A DNA stretch of 64,000 nt from an uncultured Lachnospiraceae bacterium (GTDB lineage: Bacteria; Bacillota; Clostridia; Lachnospirales; Lachnospiraceae), in assembly GCA_900548905.1 (NCBI GenBank), contig URMK01000024.1, positions 1 to 64,000 on the forward strand, in the 5' to 3' direction. The translations under genes were made by a program, and so were the position numbers. The notes under the pieces are model-generated. The model was not told where the DNA came from. It ran no database searches and was given only the letters and a program-made list of their open reading frames with translations. Shown in pieces: positions 1 through 8,392 of this stretch (positions are counted from its first letter, which is position 1; each line of letters starts with the position of its first letter).

Positions 1-230
1 GGTGGGGTATAATGGGGGGGGGTAATGAGGTATTAGGGGCGGAAGGGTGGATTCCCGGGAGCCCGCCGGGTACGCCTTGGAATGCTGCGCATCCCAAGGC
101 TTTGCGGCTGTCGCCGCATGTCGGTAAGGATATGGAAAATCGTTGGTGAGCAAGCTCCCCAGCGGTTTTCCATATCCTTACCGCCGCCCGGCTCGTAGCT
201 AGATAAAAGTGTACCAAGAAAGAGGATAAA
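1..230. other. Gene-free 5' edge with three hairpins
   Basis: No gene is visible here before the NrdG-like start at 231. The first 60 bases are G-rich, with a run of nine G at 14-22. A TATAAT at 8-13 could be a -10 box on the plus strand, but its -35 would lie outside the window. Three inverted repeats follow: 74-80 with 94-100, 104-108 with 113-117, and the long hairpin at 122-183. If the TATAAT is real, the gene would have a structured leader of about 210 nt. Confidence 0.4.
122..183. repeat. Long extragenic palindrome (21-bp stem)
   Basis: Positions 122-142 pair with 163-183, with one G-U wobble. Inside the loop, 148-151 pairs again with 154-157. No T-tract follows on either strand, so it is not a typical intrinsic terminator. 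It resembles a REP-like or mRNA-stabilising element. Its sequence differs from the palindromes near 23.0 kb and 50.7 kb. Confidence 0.6.
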
Positions 231-926
231 ATGCAAATTTGTGGGTTTAATAGGACTACTTTGTTGGATTTTCCGGAGCATGTGGCTTGTACGGTGTTTG
301 CGGGGGGGTGTAATTTTCGGTGTCCTTTTTGTCAGAATGGGGATCTGGTGCTTCATGGGGGGGATCTGCCTCTTATCAGTGAGGAGGAGGTTTTTGGTGT
401 TCTTCGTAAGCGGGTGGGAATTTTGACAGGGGTGTGTGTGTCGGGGGGAGAACCAACACTGCAGAAGGATCTGGATGTGTTTCTTTCGCGGGTTAAGGAT
501 CTGGGGTATTTGGTAAAGCTGGATTCAAATGGGTACCGGCCTGAGGTTCTGCAGTCTCTTTTTGACAGGGGGCTTGTGGATTATTTTGCCATGGATATTA
601 AGAATTCCCCTGAAAATTATGCGAGGACGGCAGGTGTAAAAACACTTGATATGGGGCGTATTCGGGAATCGGTGGATTTTATCCGTTCCTGCGGCGCGGC
701 TTATGAGTTCCGCACGACAGTGGTGCGGGAGCTGCATAGTACACAGGATTTTTTATCTGTCGGAAAATGGCTGCAGGGCTGCAGAGCTTATTTTTTGCAG
801 TCTTATGTGGAAAGCGACGGCGTAATCTGTAAGGAGTTTTCTTCGTATACGAAAGAGGAATTGTCGGAATTTGTGGTTCTGTTAAAGCCTTATATATCCA
901 ATGTCTCCCTGCGCGGAGTGGATTGA
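231..926 (+). CDS. nrdG: Anaerobic ribonucleotide reductase activating protein (radical SAM, NrdG-like)
   Basis: Radical SAM activase of 231 residues, predicted to install the glycyl radical on class III ribonucleotide reductase (NrdD) for anaerobic dNTP synthesis. The 4Fe-4S binding CxxxCxxC motif is visible as CNFRCPFC near residue 27, followed by the SAM-contact motif GGEP near residue 73. Length and the CNFRCPFCQNG context fit the NrdG2-type branch of the family. The start is supported by AGAGG five bases upstream of the ATG. No nrdD lies in the window; it may be just upstream, outside it. The first half of the gene is unusually rich in G and T on the coding strand compared with neighbouring genes. 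Family assignment is strong; the partner is inferred. Confidence 0.85.
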   Translation: MQICGFNRTTLLDFPEHVACTVFAGGCNFRCPFCQNGDLVLHGGDLPLISEEEVFGVLRKRVGILTGVCVSGGEPTLQKDLDVFLSRVKDLGYLVKLDSNGYRPEVLQSLFDRGLVDYFAMDIKNSPENYARTAGVKTLDMGRIRESVDFIRSCGAAYEFRTTVVRELHSTQDFLSVGKWLQGCRAYFLQSYVESDGVICKEFSSYTKEELSEFVVLLKPYISNVSLRGVD

Positions 927-962
927 TATGAGTTACAGGTAACTTCCTGGGTATGGGTATGA

Positions 963-1000
963 CACCGCCGTGACCTCTGACTGGGAGGCCCACGGCGGTG
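963..1000. terminator. Hairpin between convergent genes
   Basis: A 10-bp perfect arm (963-972 with 991-1000) has an inner CCTC/GAGG pairing. It separates the converging nrdG-like gene and the minus-strand gene ending at 1007. There is no clear T-tract, so a bidirectional terminator role is inferred from position. Confidence 0.45.
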
Positions 1001-1006
1001 CCATAT

Positions 1007-2086
1007 TCATATCCGCACACTTTTCATATAGTAGCCGAAGCTTCCCGGCTCGGCAGGCGTCAGTTTTCCTTCAAAAGCTTCAAAGCCAAACATTTCTGCA
1101 GCCATTTTTTCCCTGTCATAGTATACGCCCGGTACTCCCAGATAATATTTTTCCTGATCCGCGGTGGTAAATTTCCCCAGGATAATATGGCGGTAATTGT
1201 AATAGCCATGGAGAAGGAAGCTGTTATGTACCATTTTCTGATATTCGGATGCCAGTACCACAAAGTCTCTGGGCGTTATGGACAGATATTCCCTTTCATC
1301 CCCAAAGGGATGGATTGTGGTATAGATATGACACAGCTGTTCCCATTTATCTTCAAAGAACTCTTCCTTCATAGGATCGTTTTCCTCAGCTTTAGGTGCA
1401 GGTTCCATTGTTTTAGCTGAGTCGGTTTTTTGTATAGTTTCCTGTTTTTCTTCTCTTTGCAGAGGTTCGTATTTTCTGTGCAGACATCTCCTGCACAGCT
1501 TTTCAGCTGATAGGGGAGCCTCTTCGGATACCGGGGCCTGAGGCCTGGGCGGTGTTTCCCTGGGACACGCAGACTCTTTCACCGGTTCCTCCTGCCAGGC
1601 TGTTTGTTCCCGGACAGGTTCTGTTTTCTCCCGGGATGGATTTTCCTTTTCCATGGGGAACTGTTTTTCCAGCCGAAATAAGTCCTTTTCCTGCTGTACC
1701 GGCAACTTTTCCACGGAAGGAAAATTGGCGGCGCATAATATTTCACCTTTTCCCTGCCATCTTCCCACTACTTCTCTGCCCCCGAACAGACGGATGCAGA
1801 TGCCGCATATTTCATCATATTTCCTACCGCCCCGGCTGGTTCCGTCCGCCGTAAATTCTCTGGTGTAGGAACCTGTCCCCCTTTTCAGAAGGATTTTGTC
1901 GATGATGGCTCCTGTTTCATCCCGCAAATCAAAGAAACCCGTGTCTGTCTCATACAGGCCCTTTATCTGCATATTCCAGGTTATGGTATCTTCCGTTTCT
2001 TCCCGTCTGAGAAATCCTGCATTTTTTATTTTATTTCCGGCTTCCATATGGTCTAAGTATATAATCTGCCTGTTATAATACAACAC
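1007..2086 (-). CDS. Hypothetical protein, Lachnospiraceae-type (DUF6128-like)
   Basis: Protein of 359 residues starting at a GTG preceded by AAAGGAGGGACAAG. No signal peptide or membrane segment is visible. Residues 1-120 form a beta-rich block. A Pro/Glu/Arg/Lys-rich, probably disordered linker follows (about 130-235). A conserved-looking C-terminal block (about 250-359) has an aromatic stretch HGYYNYRH and ends GYYMKSVRI. I recall this two-block architecture from Lachnospiraceae proteins of unknown function, but cannot confirm the family without a search. No catalytic motif is evident. A strong terminator of the upstream gene (2176-2220) separates it from the CdaR-type regulator, so it is probably transcribed on its own. 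Confidence 0.7.
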   Translation of the reverse strand: MLYYNRQIIYLDHMEAGNKIKNAGFLRREETEDTITWNMQIKGLYETDTGFFDLRDETGAIIDKILLKRGTGSYTREFTADGTSRGGRKYDEICGICIRLFGGREVVGRWQGKGEILCAANFPSVEKLPVQQEKDLFRLEKQFPMEKENPSREKTEPVREQTAWQEEPVKESACPRETPPRPQAPVSEEAPLSAEKLCRRCLHRKYEPLQREEKQETIQKTDSAKTMEPAPKAEENDPMKEEFFEDKWEQLCHIYTTIHPFGDEREYLSITPRDFVVLASEYQKMVHNSFLLHGYYNYRHIILGKFTTADQEKYYLGVPGVYYDREKMAAEMFGFEAFEGKLTPAEPGSFGYYMKSVRI

Positions 2087-2175
2087 CTTGTCCCTCCTTT
2101 ATAGTCTCTATTGTATTCGGAAGGGACGAAAGATATGACTGAATTTTTATAGCAGGGATAAAACAATAGTCCTGC

Positions 2176-2220
2176 AAAAAAAGGGAGCGGGAGAACAGCT
2201 TGTACTGTTTTCCCGCTCCC
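2176..2220 (-). terminator. Intrinsic terminator of the CdaR-type gene
   Basis: A 16-bp arm (2183-2198 with 2205-2220, nearly perfect) is followed on the minus strand by seven T (2182-2176). It lies about 40 bases past the stop of the regulator gene. Confidence 0.9.
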
Positions 2221-2260
2221 TATTAATGCAGCTTTTCTCTGACTGTAGCAGTTCCCTATA

Positions 2261-3349
2261 TCAATAATCAATACTTTCCAGATATTTCATATAATTAACT
2301 ACCATCAGCGCAATCTTGAACGTAAGTGCATCGTCAAATACACGGATATCCAGGCCGGTGCTCTTCTGCAGCTTTTCAATCCGGTAAACCAGCGTGTTTC
2401 TGTGAATAAACAGCTGTCTGGAGGTCTCCGATACATTCAGGTTATTCTCAAAGAATTTATTGATTGTAGTCAGGGTCTCTTCATCCATATCATACGGTAC
2501 ATTGTCTCCAAAAATCTCTTCAATGAAAATCTTGCACAGGTTAACAGGCAGCTGATAAATCAGACGGCCGATACCCAGCTTCGCATAGGAGATAACACAT
2601 TTTTCCGCATAGAAGATCTTTCCCACGTCCATAGCCATAGTAGCTTCCTTGTAGGATTTGGATACTTCTCTCAGCTCGCTGACAACCGTGCCATAAGCAA
2701 CACGGACATTCATCATAGCTTCACTGTTCATCATGTCAACGATCATATCTGCGGTTTTCTCAATCGTTTCCAGATCGTCTTCTCTTTCCAGCGCTTTGAT
2801 CAGAATGATATTCTTCTCATCCACAGCAGTGATATAATCACCGTTCTGGCTGGAGAAAAGGCTCTTGAGCATTTCCATAGCGCTGTTGTCTTTTTCAATC
2901 TTAGTCTCGATCAGATAGATTATTCTGGGACACTCCACTTCAATATGAAGCTTCTGCGCGCGGTTATATATATCCACGAGAAGCAGGTTGTCCAAAAGTA
3001 AATTCTGGAAAAAGTTATTGCGGTCGAAGCGCTCTTTATATGCCACGATTAAATTCTGAATAGAGCTTACCGCTATCTTGCCTACCATGTAGACATCATC
3101 ACTGGGTCCCTGGGCTACTAGTATATATGCCGGTTCCCCATCGTCAAGTATTTTGAGAAGGTGGCGTCCTCCCACTACCTGGCTGTCTGCCGGTGAAGAA
3201 GCGAAATTTTCAATAATGTCCCTGGAAATATCAATCTCGTCTACCGTCGTCGCAACTTTCAGGCCTTCCACGTCAAATACCCCAAGGTCAACCTTTGTAA
3301 TTGCACGTAATTCATCAATGCTGTTTTGTATTACTTGATTGGAAATCAT
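2261..3349 (-). CDS. CdaR/PucR-type transcriptional regulator
   Basis: Regulator of 362 residues. The N-terminal part (about 1-130) resembles the diacid-recognition (CdaR) sensor domain. A GGDEF-related middle region follows. The C-terminal 60 residues form the PucR-type helix-turn-helix, with the typical run SRQLFIHRNTLVYRIEKL near residue 310. CdaR proteins usually respond to sugar acids or small metabolites; the ligand here is unknown. It sits 104 bases downstream of the ugpC/msmK gene on the same strand but is separated from it by an intrinsic terminator at 3411-3439. It may respond to carbohydrate status together with the shared transporter ATPase, but that link is only inferred from adjacency. 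The start is ATG after GAAGAGAG, with AAGGA further upstream. Confidence 0.8.
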   Translation of the reverse strand: MISNQVIQNSIDELRAITKVDLGVFDVEGLKVATTVDEIDISRDIIENFASSPADSQVVGGRHLLKILDDGEPAYILVAQGPSDDVYMVGKIAVSSIQNLIVAYKERFDRNNFFQNLLLDNLLLVDIYNRAQKLHIEVECPRIIYLIETKIEKDNSAMEMLKSLFSSQNGDYITAVDEKNIILIKALEREDDLETIEKTADMIVDMMNSEAMMNVRVAYGTVVSELREVSKSYKEATMAMDVGKIFYAEKCVISYAKLGIGRLIYQLPVNLCKIFIEEIFGDNVPYDMDEETLTTINKFFENNLNVSETSRQLFIHRNTLVYRIEKLQKSTGLDIRVFDDALTFKIALMVVNYMKYLESIDY

Positions 3350-3410
3350 CTCTCTTCACGTCCTTTCCTTGTTACAATTAACTATATAGCAAAATCTCCA
3401 AATATGCAAG

Positions 3411-3439
3411 AAAAAAGGGAAGATGCATTGCATCTTCCC
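3411..3439 (-). terminator. Intrinsic terminator of ugpC
   Basis: A perfect 11-bp inverted repeat (3417-3427 with 3429-3439) is followed on the minus strand by six T. It lies just after the ugpC stop. Confidence 0.9.
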
Positions 3440-3453
3440 CCCTGTTTCTTAAA

Positions 3454-4563
3454 TTAGTTGGTGATAACCTGCTCTGTTTCTTTGTCGAAAATATGAATCT
3501 TTTCAACGTCGAATGCAAATTTAACAGTATCGCCAGGTCTTGCTGTTGTACGGGAATCTACTCTTGCTGTAATCGGGTAATCTGCAAGATCGAAGTACAG
3601 ATAAACTTCTGCACCAAGCAATTCATAAACTTTAATGGTAGATTCAAAAGTACATTTAGCTGTTTCAATAAACATCTGGGAGTCATATACGTCTTCAGGA
3701 CGGATACCAAATGTAACAGTCTTTCCGGCATAACCGCCTTCGATAACCTTCTTTGATTTCGCAGGAGGCAGAGGAATGGATTTTCCGGCTACCTTCAGGG
3801 AAGCATTGTCACCGCTTACTTCAACAACAGCATCCATGAAGTTCATCTGAGGAGATCCCATGAATCCGGCTACGAACAGGTTCTGCGGCTTGTCATACAG
3901 ATTCTGAGGAGTATCAACCTGCTGGATAACACCATCCTTCATAACTACGATTCTGGTACCCAGTGTCATAGCTTCTGTCTGGTCATGTGTTACGTAGATG
4001 ATGGTGGTACCTAATCTCTGATGCAGCTTAGCGATCTCAATACGCATCTGAACACGCAGCTTGGCATCCAGGTTGGAAAGAGGTTCGTCCATCAGGAATA
4101 CCTTAGGATTACGTACGATTGCACGTCCCATAGCAACACGCTGTCTCTGACCACCGGACAGAGCCTTCGGCTTACGATCAAGGAGAGGAGTAAGGTCAAG
4201 GATCTTAGCTGCCTCTTTAACCATCTTATCAATTTCATCCTTCGGAACTTTTCTTAACTTAAGTCCGAAAGCCATGTTATCATATACAGACATATGAGGA
4301 TACAGAGCGTAGTTCTGGAATACCATCGCGATATCTCTGTCCTTAGGCTCTACATCGTTAACTACTCTGTCACCGATTTTTAACTCACCGGAGGAAATGT
4401 CTTCCAAACCAGCAATCATACGAAGTGTAGTAGATTTACCACATCCGGACGGTCCTACGAAGATGATGAATTCTTTATCGGCGATTTCCAGGTTGAAGTC
4501 TTTTACTGCTTCAAATCCGTTGGGATATACTTTGCAGATGTTCTTTAAAGATAAACTTGCCAT
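3454..4563 (-). CDS. ugpC: Sugar ABC importer ATPase, UgpC/MsmK/MalK family
   Basis: Cytoplasmic ATPase of 369 residues that powers sugar importers of the CUT1 type. Walker A GPSGCGKST is at 37-45. The signature LSGGQRQRVAMGRA, Walker B FLMDEPLSNLD and an H-loop with VTHDQTEAM follow. The last third is the TOBE-type regulatory domain of MalK homologues. Length is normal for the family. No permease or binding protein is next to it, which is typical of the multitask ATPase MsmK/UgpC that serves several importers. The permease pair at 33.8-35.5 kb lacks an ATPase and is a plausible client. The start has GGGAGG eight bases upstream. Confidence 0.92.
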   Translation of the reverse strand: MASLSLKNICKVYPNGFEAVKDFNLEIADKEFIIFVGPSGCGKSTTLRMIAGLEDISSGELKIGDRVVNDVEPKDRDIAMVFQNYALYPHMSVYDNMAFGLKLRKVPKDEIDKMVKEAAKILDLTPLLDRKPKALSGGQRQRVAMGRAIVRNPKVFLMDEPLSNLDAKLRVQMRIEIAKLHQRLGTTIIYVTHDQTEAMTLGTRIVVMKDGVIQQVDTPQNLYDKPQNLFVAGFMGSPQMNFMDAVVEVSGDNASLKVAGKSIPLPPAKSKKVIEGGYAGKTVTFGIRPEDVYDSQMFIETAKCTFESTIKVYELLGAEVYLYFDLADYPITARVDSRTTARPGDTVKFAFDVEKIHIFDKETEQVITN

Positions 4564-4741
4564 TTAATTAGCCTCCCTATGTTTTTTATTTACATGTTTC
4601 CAGCTGTGTCCCCACAACTGAGCCTGAACTAAGTATAACGTAACTCCCTCCTTTTGGCTATACCACAATTCCACAAATATTTATCGTGACATTGTAAAAT
4701 TTGCTAAGAAAAGGAGAATGAATTTTTAGGGCCTGTCAACT

Positions 4742-4755
4742 TGCCGAATTCGGCA
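4742..4755. promoter_or_regulatory. 14-bp perfect palindrome upstream of ugpC
   Basis: The palindrome TGCCGAATTCGGCA lies between the diguanylate cyclase stop and the ugpC start. A minus-strand TATAAT at 4763-4768 lies just upstream of it, but I see no good -35 box. An operator near the ugpC promoter is possible but unproven. Confidence 0.3.
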
Positions 4756-4833
4756 TTCTAATATTATACACTTTGACCATATTCCGCTATCCTGCGCGGT
4801 TTTCGACGCATCCTGATCCTTTTCGCAAAGCCT

Positions 4834-6330
4834 TTATTCCACTTTTACGTATGTTTCGTTTCCATAAAAAGCCACCTGGTTTTTGCCTCCGCGCTTAACG
4901 GTATAGAGTGCACAGTCAGCGGCTTTATACAGTTCTTCAAAGGTTCTGCCGTCTCTGGGATATACGGCGGCTCCAATGCTGGCGGACGGGGAATATTTTA
5001 CATATTCCCCCACCTGGAAGCTGTTAAAAAACTGGCGCAGCCGGCTGGCTTCCCGGAAAAAAATACCTTCTTCCTCCATATCCTTGAGGAAAATAATGAA
5101 TTCATCCCCGCCGGTACGTCCCACAATATCCGTGATCCGGAATTCGCCACGCAGCCGTTTCCCCAGTTCCCGCAGCACCTCGTCCCCGAACGCATGGCCC
5201 AGCGTGTCATTAATTTTCTTAAAATTATCCACATCCAGGACAAACAGCAGGCCCTGGGAATCCGGGTGTGTCCGGATATACTCTTTAATCTGGTATTCGG
5301 TGGATACCTTATTGCTCAAATCGGTAAGGGGATCCTTGCTGGCCTTCTCCTCCAGACGTTTCTTATGTTCATTATAAAAATATCTATTCAGGAAGATAAG
5401 CAGAAGCAGAAGACCGGCAAACAAACCTACAGAAAACAGGATACCCGTTATAACGTTCTTTACCGGTTCCATTCGTTCCTGCCTGTATTGCCGGATCCGC
5501 CCGTCATTCACCCCGATATAAACGCGCCAGTCATTCCGGCCTGCGGCCGTAAAAAACAAGGTATAGCTCTCCCCGTCCACAGTCGCCCGGATGCTTCCCT
5601 CCTTATATACCCTTGCCTTAATCAAAGCGGATTCCATGGTTTCTTTACCGCTGTATTCCGCATTTTCCAGCCCTTTTCTGAAGTTACCGTCCCTGACGAA
5701 ACCTTTGGTATCCCCCTGCTGCAGCAGTACTCTTCCCCTGCCGTCCGCGGCCAGGAAAAAAGCATCCTGCATCTCCTCCGGTATGGGAATACCGCCGGAT
5801 ATGCTGTCCGGCGATACATACAGGTAGAGCACCCCCTGCAGCGCACCGTCTTTTATACAGGGAAGGGACACGATGAACGCTTTCTCCCCGGTGATTCCGT
5901 CATCCTCCGCATAAAAAAACCTCTGCTCCTGTAAATCCACAAAGTAATCCATCCGGCAAAGGTCTATGCTTCTTCCCTCACTGTCCATCCCCTTTCCCGA
6001 CGGTTCCGCGGCAGCGGCAAGATACGCTTCAGTATGTTCTGTCAGCAGCCGGAGAAACCCGGCGCTTTCCTCCCCGCCGTACATCGCCTCTTCCCCCAGA
6101 AGTAAGCTGACAGCTTCTCCCCGGGCGGCCAGCAGGTCCAGTTCTTTGTTTAATGCCTCCCCATATGCCGCAGCGGCGGCGCTGCACATATCTTCTACAG
6201 ATTGGTAGTTTACCTTTCGGCTCTTATAGTAAAAATTCCCCAAAACAAAACCGGATACGGTTATGAAAATCAGCGCCAGTCCCATTATCTGAAGCAGCGC
6301 TGATCGTTTGGACGAATCCTCCATAGCCAT
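4834..6330 (-). CDS. Membrane diguanylate cyclase with extracellular sensor
   Basis: Protein of 498 residues predicted to make c-di-GMP from GTP. A membrane segment near residues 14-32 and a second near 285-310 enclose an extracellular region of about 250 residues of Cache-like character. The C-terminal cyclase domain carries an intact GGDEF motif near residue 406. An RxxD product-inhibition site (RITD) lies five residues before it, so the enzyme should be active and feedback-inhibited. It follows the YesL gene by 32 bases and is probably co-transcribed with it. The start follows a GGGGGGAAAGA ribosome site. It is the only c-di-GMP enzyme in the window and could feed the type IV pilus, although the loci are 38 kb apart. 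Confidence 0.9.
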   Translation of the reverse strand: MAMEDSSKRSALLQIMGLALIFITVSGFVLGNFYYKSRKVNYQSVEDMCSAAAAAYGEALNKELDLLAARGEAVSLLLGEEAMYGGEESAGFLRLLTEHTEAYLAAAAEPSGKGMDSEGRSIDLCRMDYFVDLQEQRFFYAEDDGITGEKAFIVSLPCIKDGALQGVLYLYVSPDSISGGIPIPEEMQDAFFLAADGRGRVLLQQGDTKGFVRDGNFRKGLENAEYSGKETMESALIKARVYKEGSIRATVDGESYTLFFTAAGRNDWRVYIGVNDGRIRQYRQERMEPVKNVITGILFSVGLFAGLLLLLIFLNRYFYNEHKKRLEEKASKDPLTDLSNKVSTEYQIKEYIRTHPDSQGLLFVLDVDNFKKINDTLGHAFGDEVLRELGKRLRGEFRITDIVGRTGGDEFIIFLKDMEEEGIFFREASRLRQFFNSFQVGEYVKYSPSASIGAAVYPRDGRTFEELYKAADCALYTVKRGGKNQVAFYGNETYVKVE

Positions 6331-6362
6331 TCTTTCCCCCCGCCTTTTTCTGTAAACAGCTA

Positions 6363-7166
6363 TTATTCTTTGTCCTTATTTCCTTCCTGTGCAGTTTCCT
6401 CCGCCGGGACATCCTGTGCCTCAGGGGTATTTTCCTCTTCCTGTATTCCTGCCTCCTGTCTTGCGTTCCCTTCTTCAAGAGCCCTTTGCTTCTCTTCCTG
6501 TTCCTCACGGATAAAAGAAAGGGTCTCCAGCCCCTCCGATTTCTCTTCCTCTTCTTCCGGCTCAAAACGTTTGAATATCTTTACAAAAAGCATGCTGGCC
6601 ACATATGCCGGAACCGAAAATCCAAACAGGATAACAATAGGCATTGCCTGAAGGGTCACCAGCAAAACAACTGTGGGAACCAGATTGATGATTACCAACA
6701 GAATGGTCTTGGGCAGATTCAGCACACTCATCAGGAAAGCGTTTCTGATGGTATTCTTCACCGTATTTTCGAATCTGGACAATACGGGGAAAATATAGAT
6801 CATGGTGAAAATATACACAACGGCAACCACCGTTATCAGCACCATGATTACTTTACCGAAGGACAGGGTGGAATTTCTGAGGATCATGAAATCCCCCACC
6901 AGGATAATCCCCACGAACAGGGCTATCAGCCATATAATGGTAGCCTGCTTGAAATTCTCCTTGAAGGATTTGAAATATCCCTTCACTATGTAGCACTCTT
7001 CATTCTTGACCATTTTGACAGTCATGTAATAAAGAGCGGTCATCGCATCCCCTGCCGTAATAATCGGAATACAGCAGATCAACGTTAAAAGATTCAGAAT
7101 CATTAAGTCCGCCATCTTCGATAAAAATGTCATAAGAGGGCTGTCCAAGTTAAAAAATCTACCCAT
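6363..7166 (-). CDS. YesL family membrane protein (DUF624)
   Basis: Membrane protein of 267 residues with about five hydrophobic segments between residues 20 and 200. The N-terminal stretch GRFFNLDSPLMTFLSKMADL is typical of YesL proteins, which often accompany carbohydrate importers in Firmicutes; their biochemical role is not established. The last 60 residues form an acidic, Glu/Gln-rich cytoplasmic tail that is longer than I expect for the family. The start has AGGGAG upstream. The diguanylate cyclase follows 32 bases later, so the two are probably one transcript. Confidence 0.8.
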   Translation of the reverse strand: MGRFFNLDSPLMTFLSKMADLMILNLLTLICCIPIITAGDAMTALYYMTVKMVKNEECYIVKGYFKSFKENFKQATIIWLIALFVGIILVGDFMILRNSTLSFGKVIMVLITVVAVVYIFTMIYIFPVLSRFENTVKNTIRNAFLMSVLNLPKTILLVIINLVPTVVLLVTLQAMPIVILFGFSVPAYVASMLFVKIFKRFEPEEEEEKSEGLETLSFIREEQEEKQRALEEGNARQEAGIQEEENTPEAQDVPAEETAQEGNKDKE

Positions 7167-7307
7167 TTGTATTTCTCCCTGTACCTGTTCTATAATACGG
7201 ACATAATTATCTGCCCGCCAACACTTATAGTAAATATCATACTACGGGATGGGTTTCAGTGCAAATAAAATAATTATTAATAATCTGTACATCTTGGCGC
7301 GTCCGGT

Positions 7308-8285
7308 TCATTCCACCTTATTCTGCAGAGGCATCCCGTTTTCCAGGGCATATGCGTTCTCCAGCGTTTCATGGGCTATGGCCTGCATAGCTTCCACGGT
7401 AAAAAATCCCATGTGGGAGGTGATGAGAACATTGGGGAAGGTCGTCAGCCTTGCCAGGTTTTCATCCTGAATGATTTCGTCGGAACAGTCCTCATAAAAC
7501 AAGCCTTCCTCTTCCTCATAAACATCCAGTCCCACTCCCCCGAATTTTTTGGAAAGAAGCCCTTCGATAAGTGCCTGGGTATCTATCAATCCGCCCCGGG
7601 AGGTATTTACGAGATATACACCCTCCTTCATTTCGGCAATGGTCTTTTCATTGATAATATGGTGGGTATCCGGCGTAAGGGGACAATGCAGGGAAATAAA
7701 ATCCGCTTTGGAAAGCAGCTCCGAAAGCCCTACATACTGCACATCCAGATTTTGGTTCGGGTAAGGGTCATAGGCGAGCACATTCATGCGGAAACCATGG
7801 AAAATACGTATCATGGCCTGGCCGATTTTCCCGGTGCCTATCACGCCCGCCACCTTATGATAAAGATCGGTCCCCATAAGACCGTTAATATTCATATTAA
7901 AATCACGGGTTCTCCCATAAGCTTTATGGGTAAACCGGTTTACCGTAAGCAGCATGGCCATAGCAAATTCCGCCACCGCTTCGGGTGAATAGCTGGGTAC
8001 ACGCAGAACCGCAATTTTTCCTTTTGCCGCTTTCACATCCACGTGATTATAGCCTGCGCTCCGCAGAAGCAATGCCTTCACTTTATTTTCATAGAGATAA
8101 TTTATCATTCTGTCGTTTACCTGGTCGTTGACAAAGATACAAACCGCATCGTAGCCATTGGCAAGGAACATGGTTTCCTCGCTAAAGGGCAGCTCGATAA
8201 AGTGAATTTCATACCCATAATCCTTTGCCATTGGTTCAAACCAGATACGGTCATAGGGCTTTGTACTGAAAAATGCAATACGCAT
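7308..8285 (-). CDS. ldhA: D-lactate dehydrogenase-like 2-hydroxyacid dehydrogenase
   Basis: NAD-dependent D-2-hydroxyacid dehydrogenase of 325 residues, most like fermentative D-lactate dehydrogenase (pyruvate plus NADH to D-lactate). The Rossmann motif GVIGTGKIGQ lies near residue 148. The catalytic Arg is in NTSRGGLID, the Glu in the YEEEEG stretch, and the catalytic His in ITSHMGF. N-terminal residues 1-100 resemble the D-LDH substrate domain. Another 2-hydroxyacid specificity is possible. The ribosome site GGAAGG lies inside the 3' arm of a 12-bp hairpin (8286-8353) that also looks like a terminator, so expression may be controlled at that point. Confidence 0.85.
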   Translation of the reverse strand: MRIAFFSTKPYDRIWFEPMAKDYGYEIHFIELPFSEETMFLANGYDAVCIFVNDQVNDRMINYLYENKVKALLLRSAGYNHVDVKAAKGKIAVLRVPSYSPEAVAEFAMAMLLTVNRFTHKAYGRTRDFNMNINGLMGTDLYHKVAGVIGTGKIGQAMIRIFHGFRMNVLAYDPYPNQNLDVQYVGLSELLSKADFISLHCPLTPDTHHIINEKTIAEMKEGVYLVNTSRGGLIDTQALIEGLLSKKFGGVGLDVYEEEEGLFYEDCSDEIIQDENLARLTTFPNVLITSHMGFFTVEAMQAIAHETLENAYALENGMPLQNKVE

Positions 8286-8353
8286 AAAAAGGCCTTCCTT
8301 TCCCCTGGATAACTGTAATATTTTTATCTAGTGTACGCAGAAGGCCTTTTTTT
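8286..8353 (-). terminator. Terminator-like hairpin overlapping the ldhA ribosome site
   Basis: On the minus strand 8351-8340 pairs perfectly over 12 bp with 8297-8286, with a loop of about 42 nt. The 3' arm contains the GGAAGG ribosome site and is followed by a T-run that ends directly at the ldhA ATG. It can end transcription of the upstream gene, hide the ldhA ribosome site, or both. Confidence 0.7.
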
Positions 8354-8392
8354 ATTCTTTTATACAGATAAGGGACACGCGGTTCTTTTGCA

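Noticed and set aside
4740..4792. Full minus-strand promoter for ugpC
   Set aside because: A TATAAT is present at 4763-4768, but the region at the expected -35 distance has no TTGACA-like sequence.
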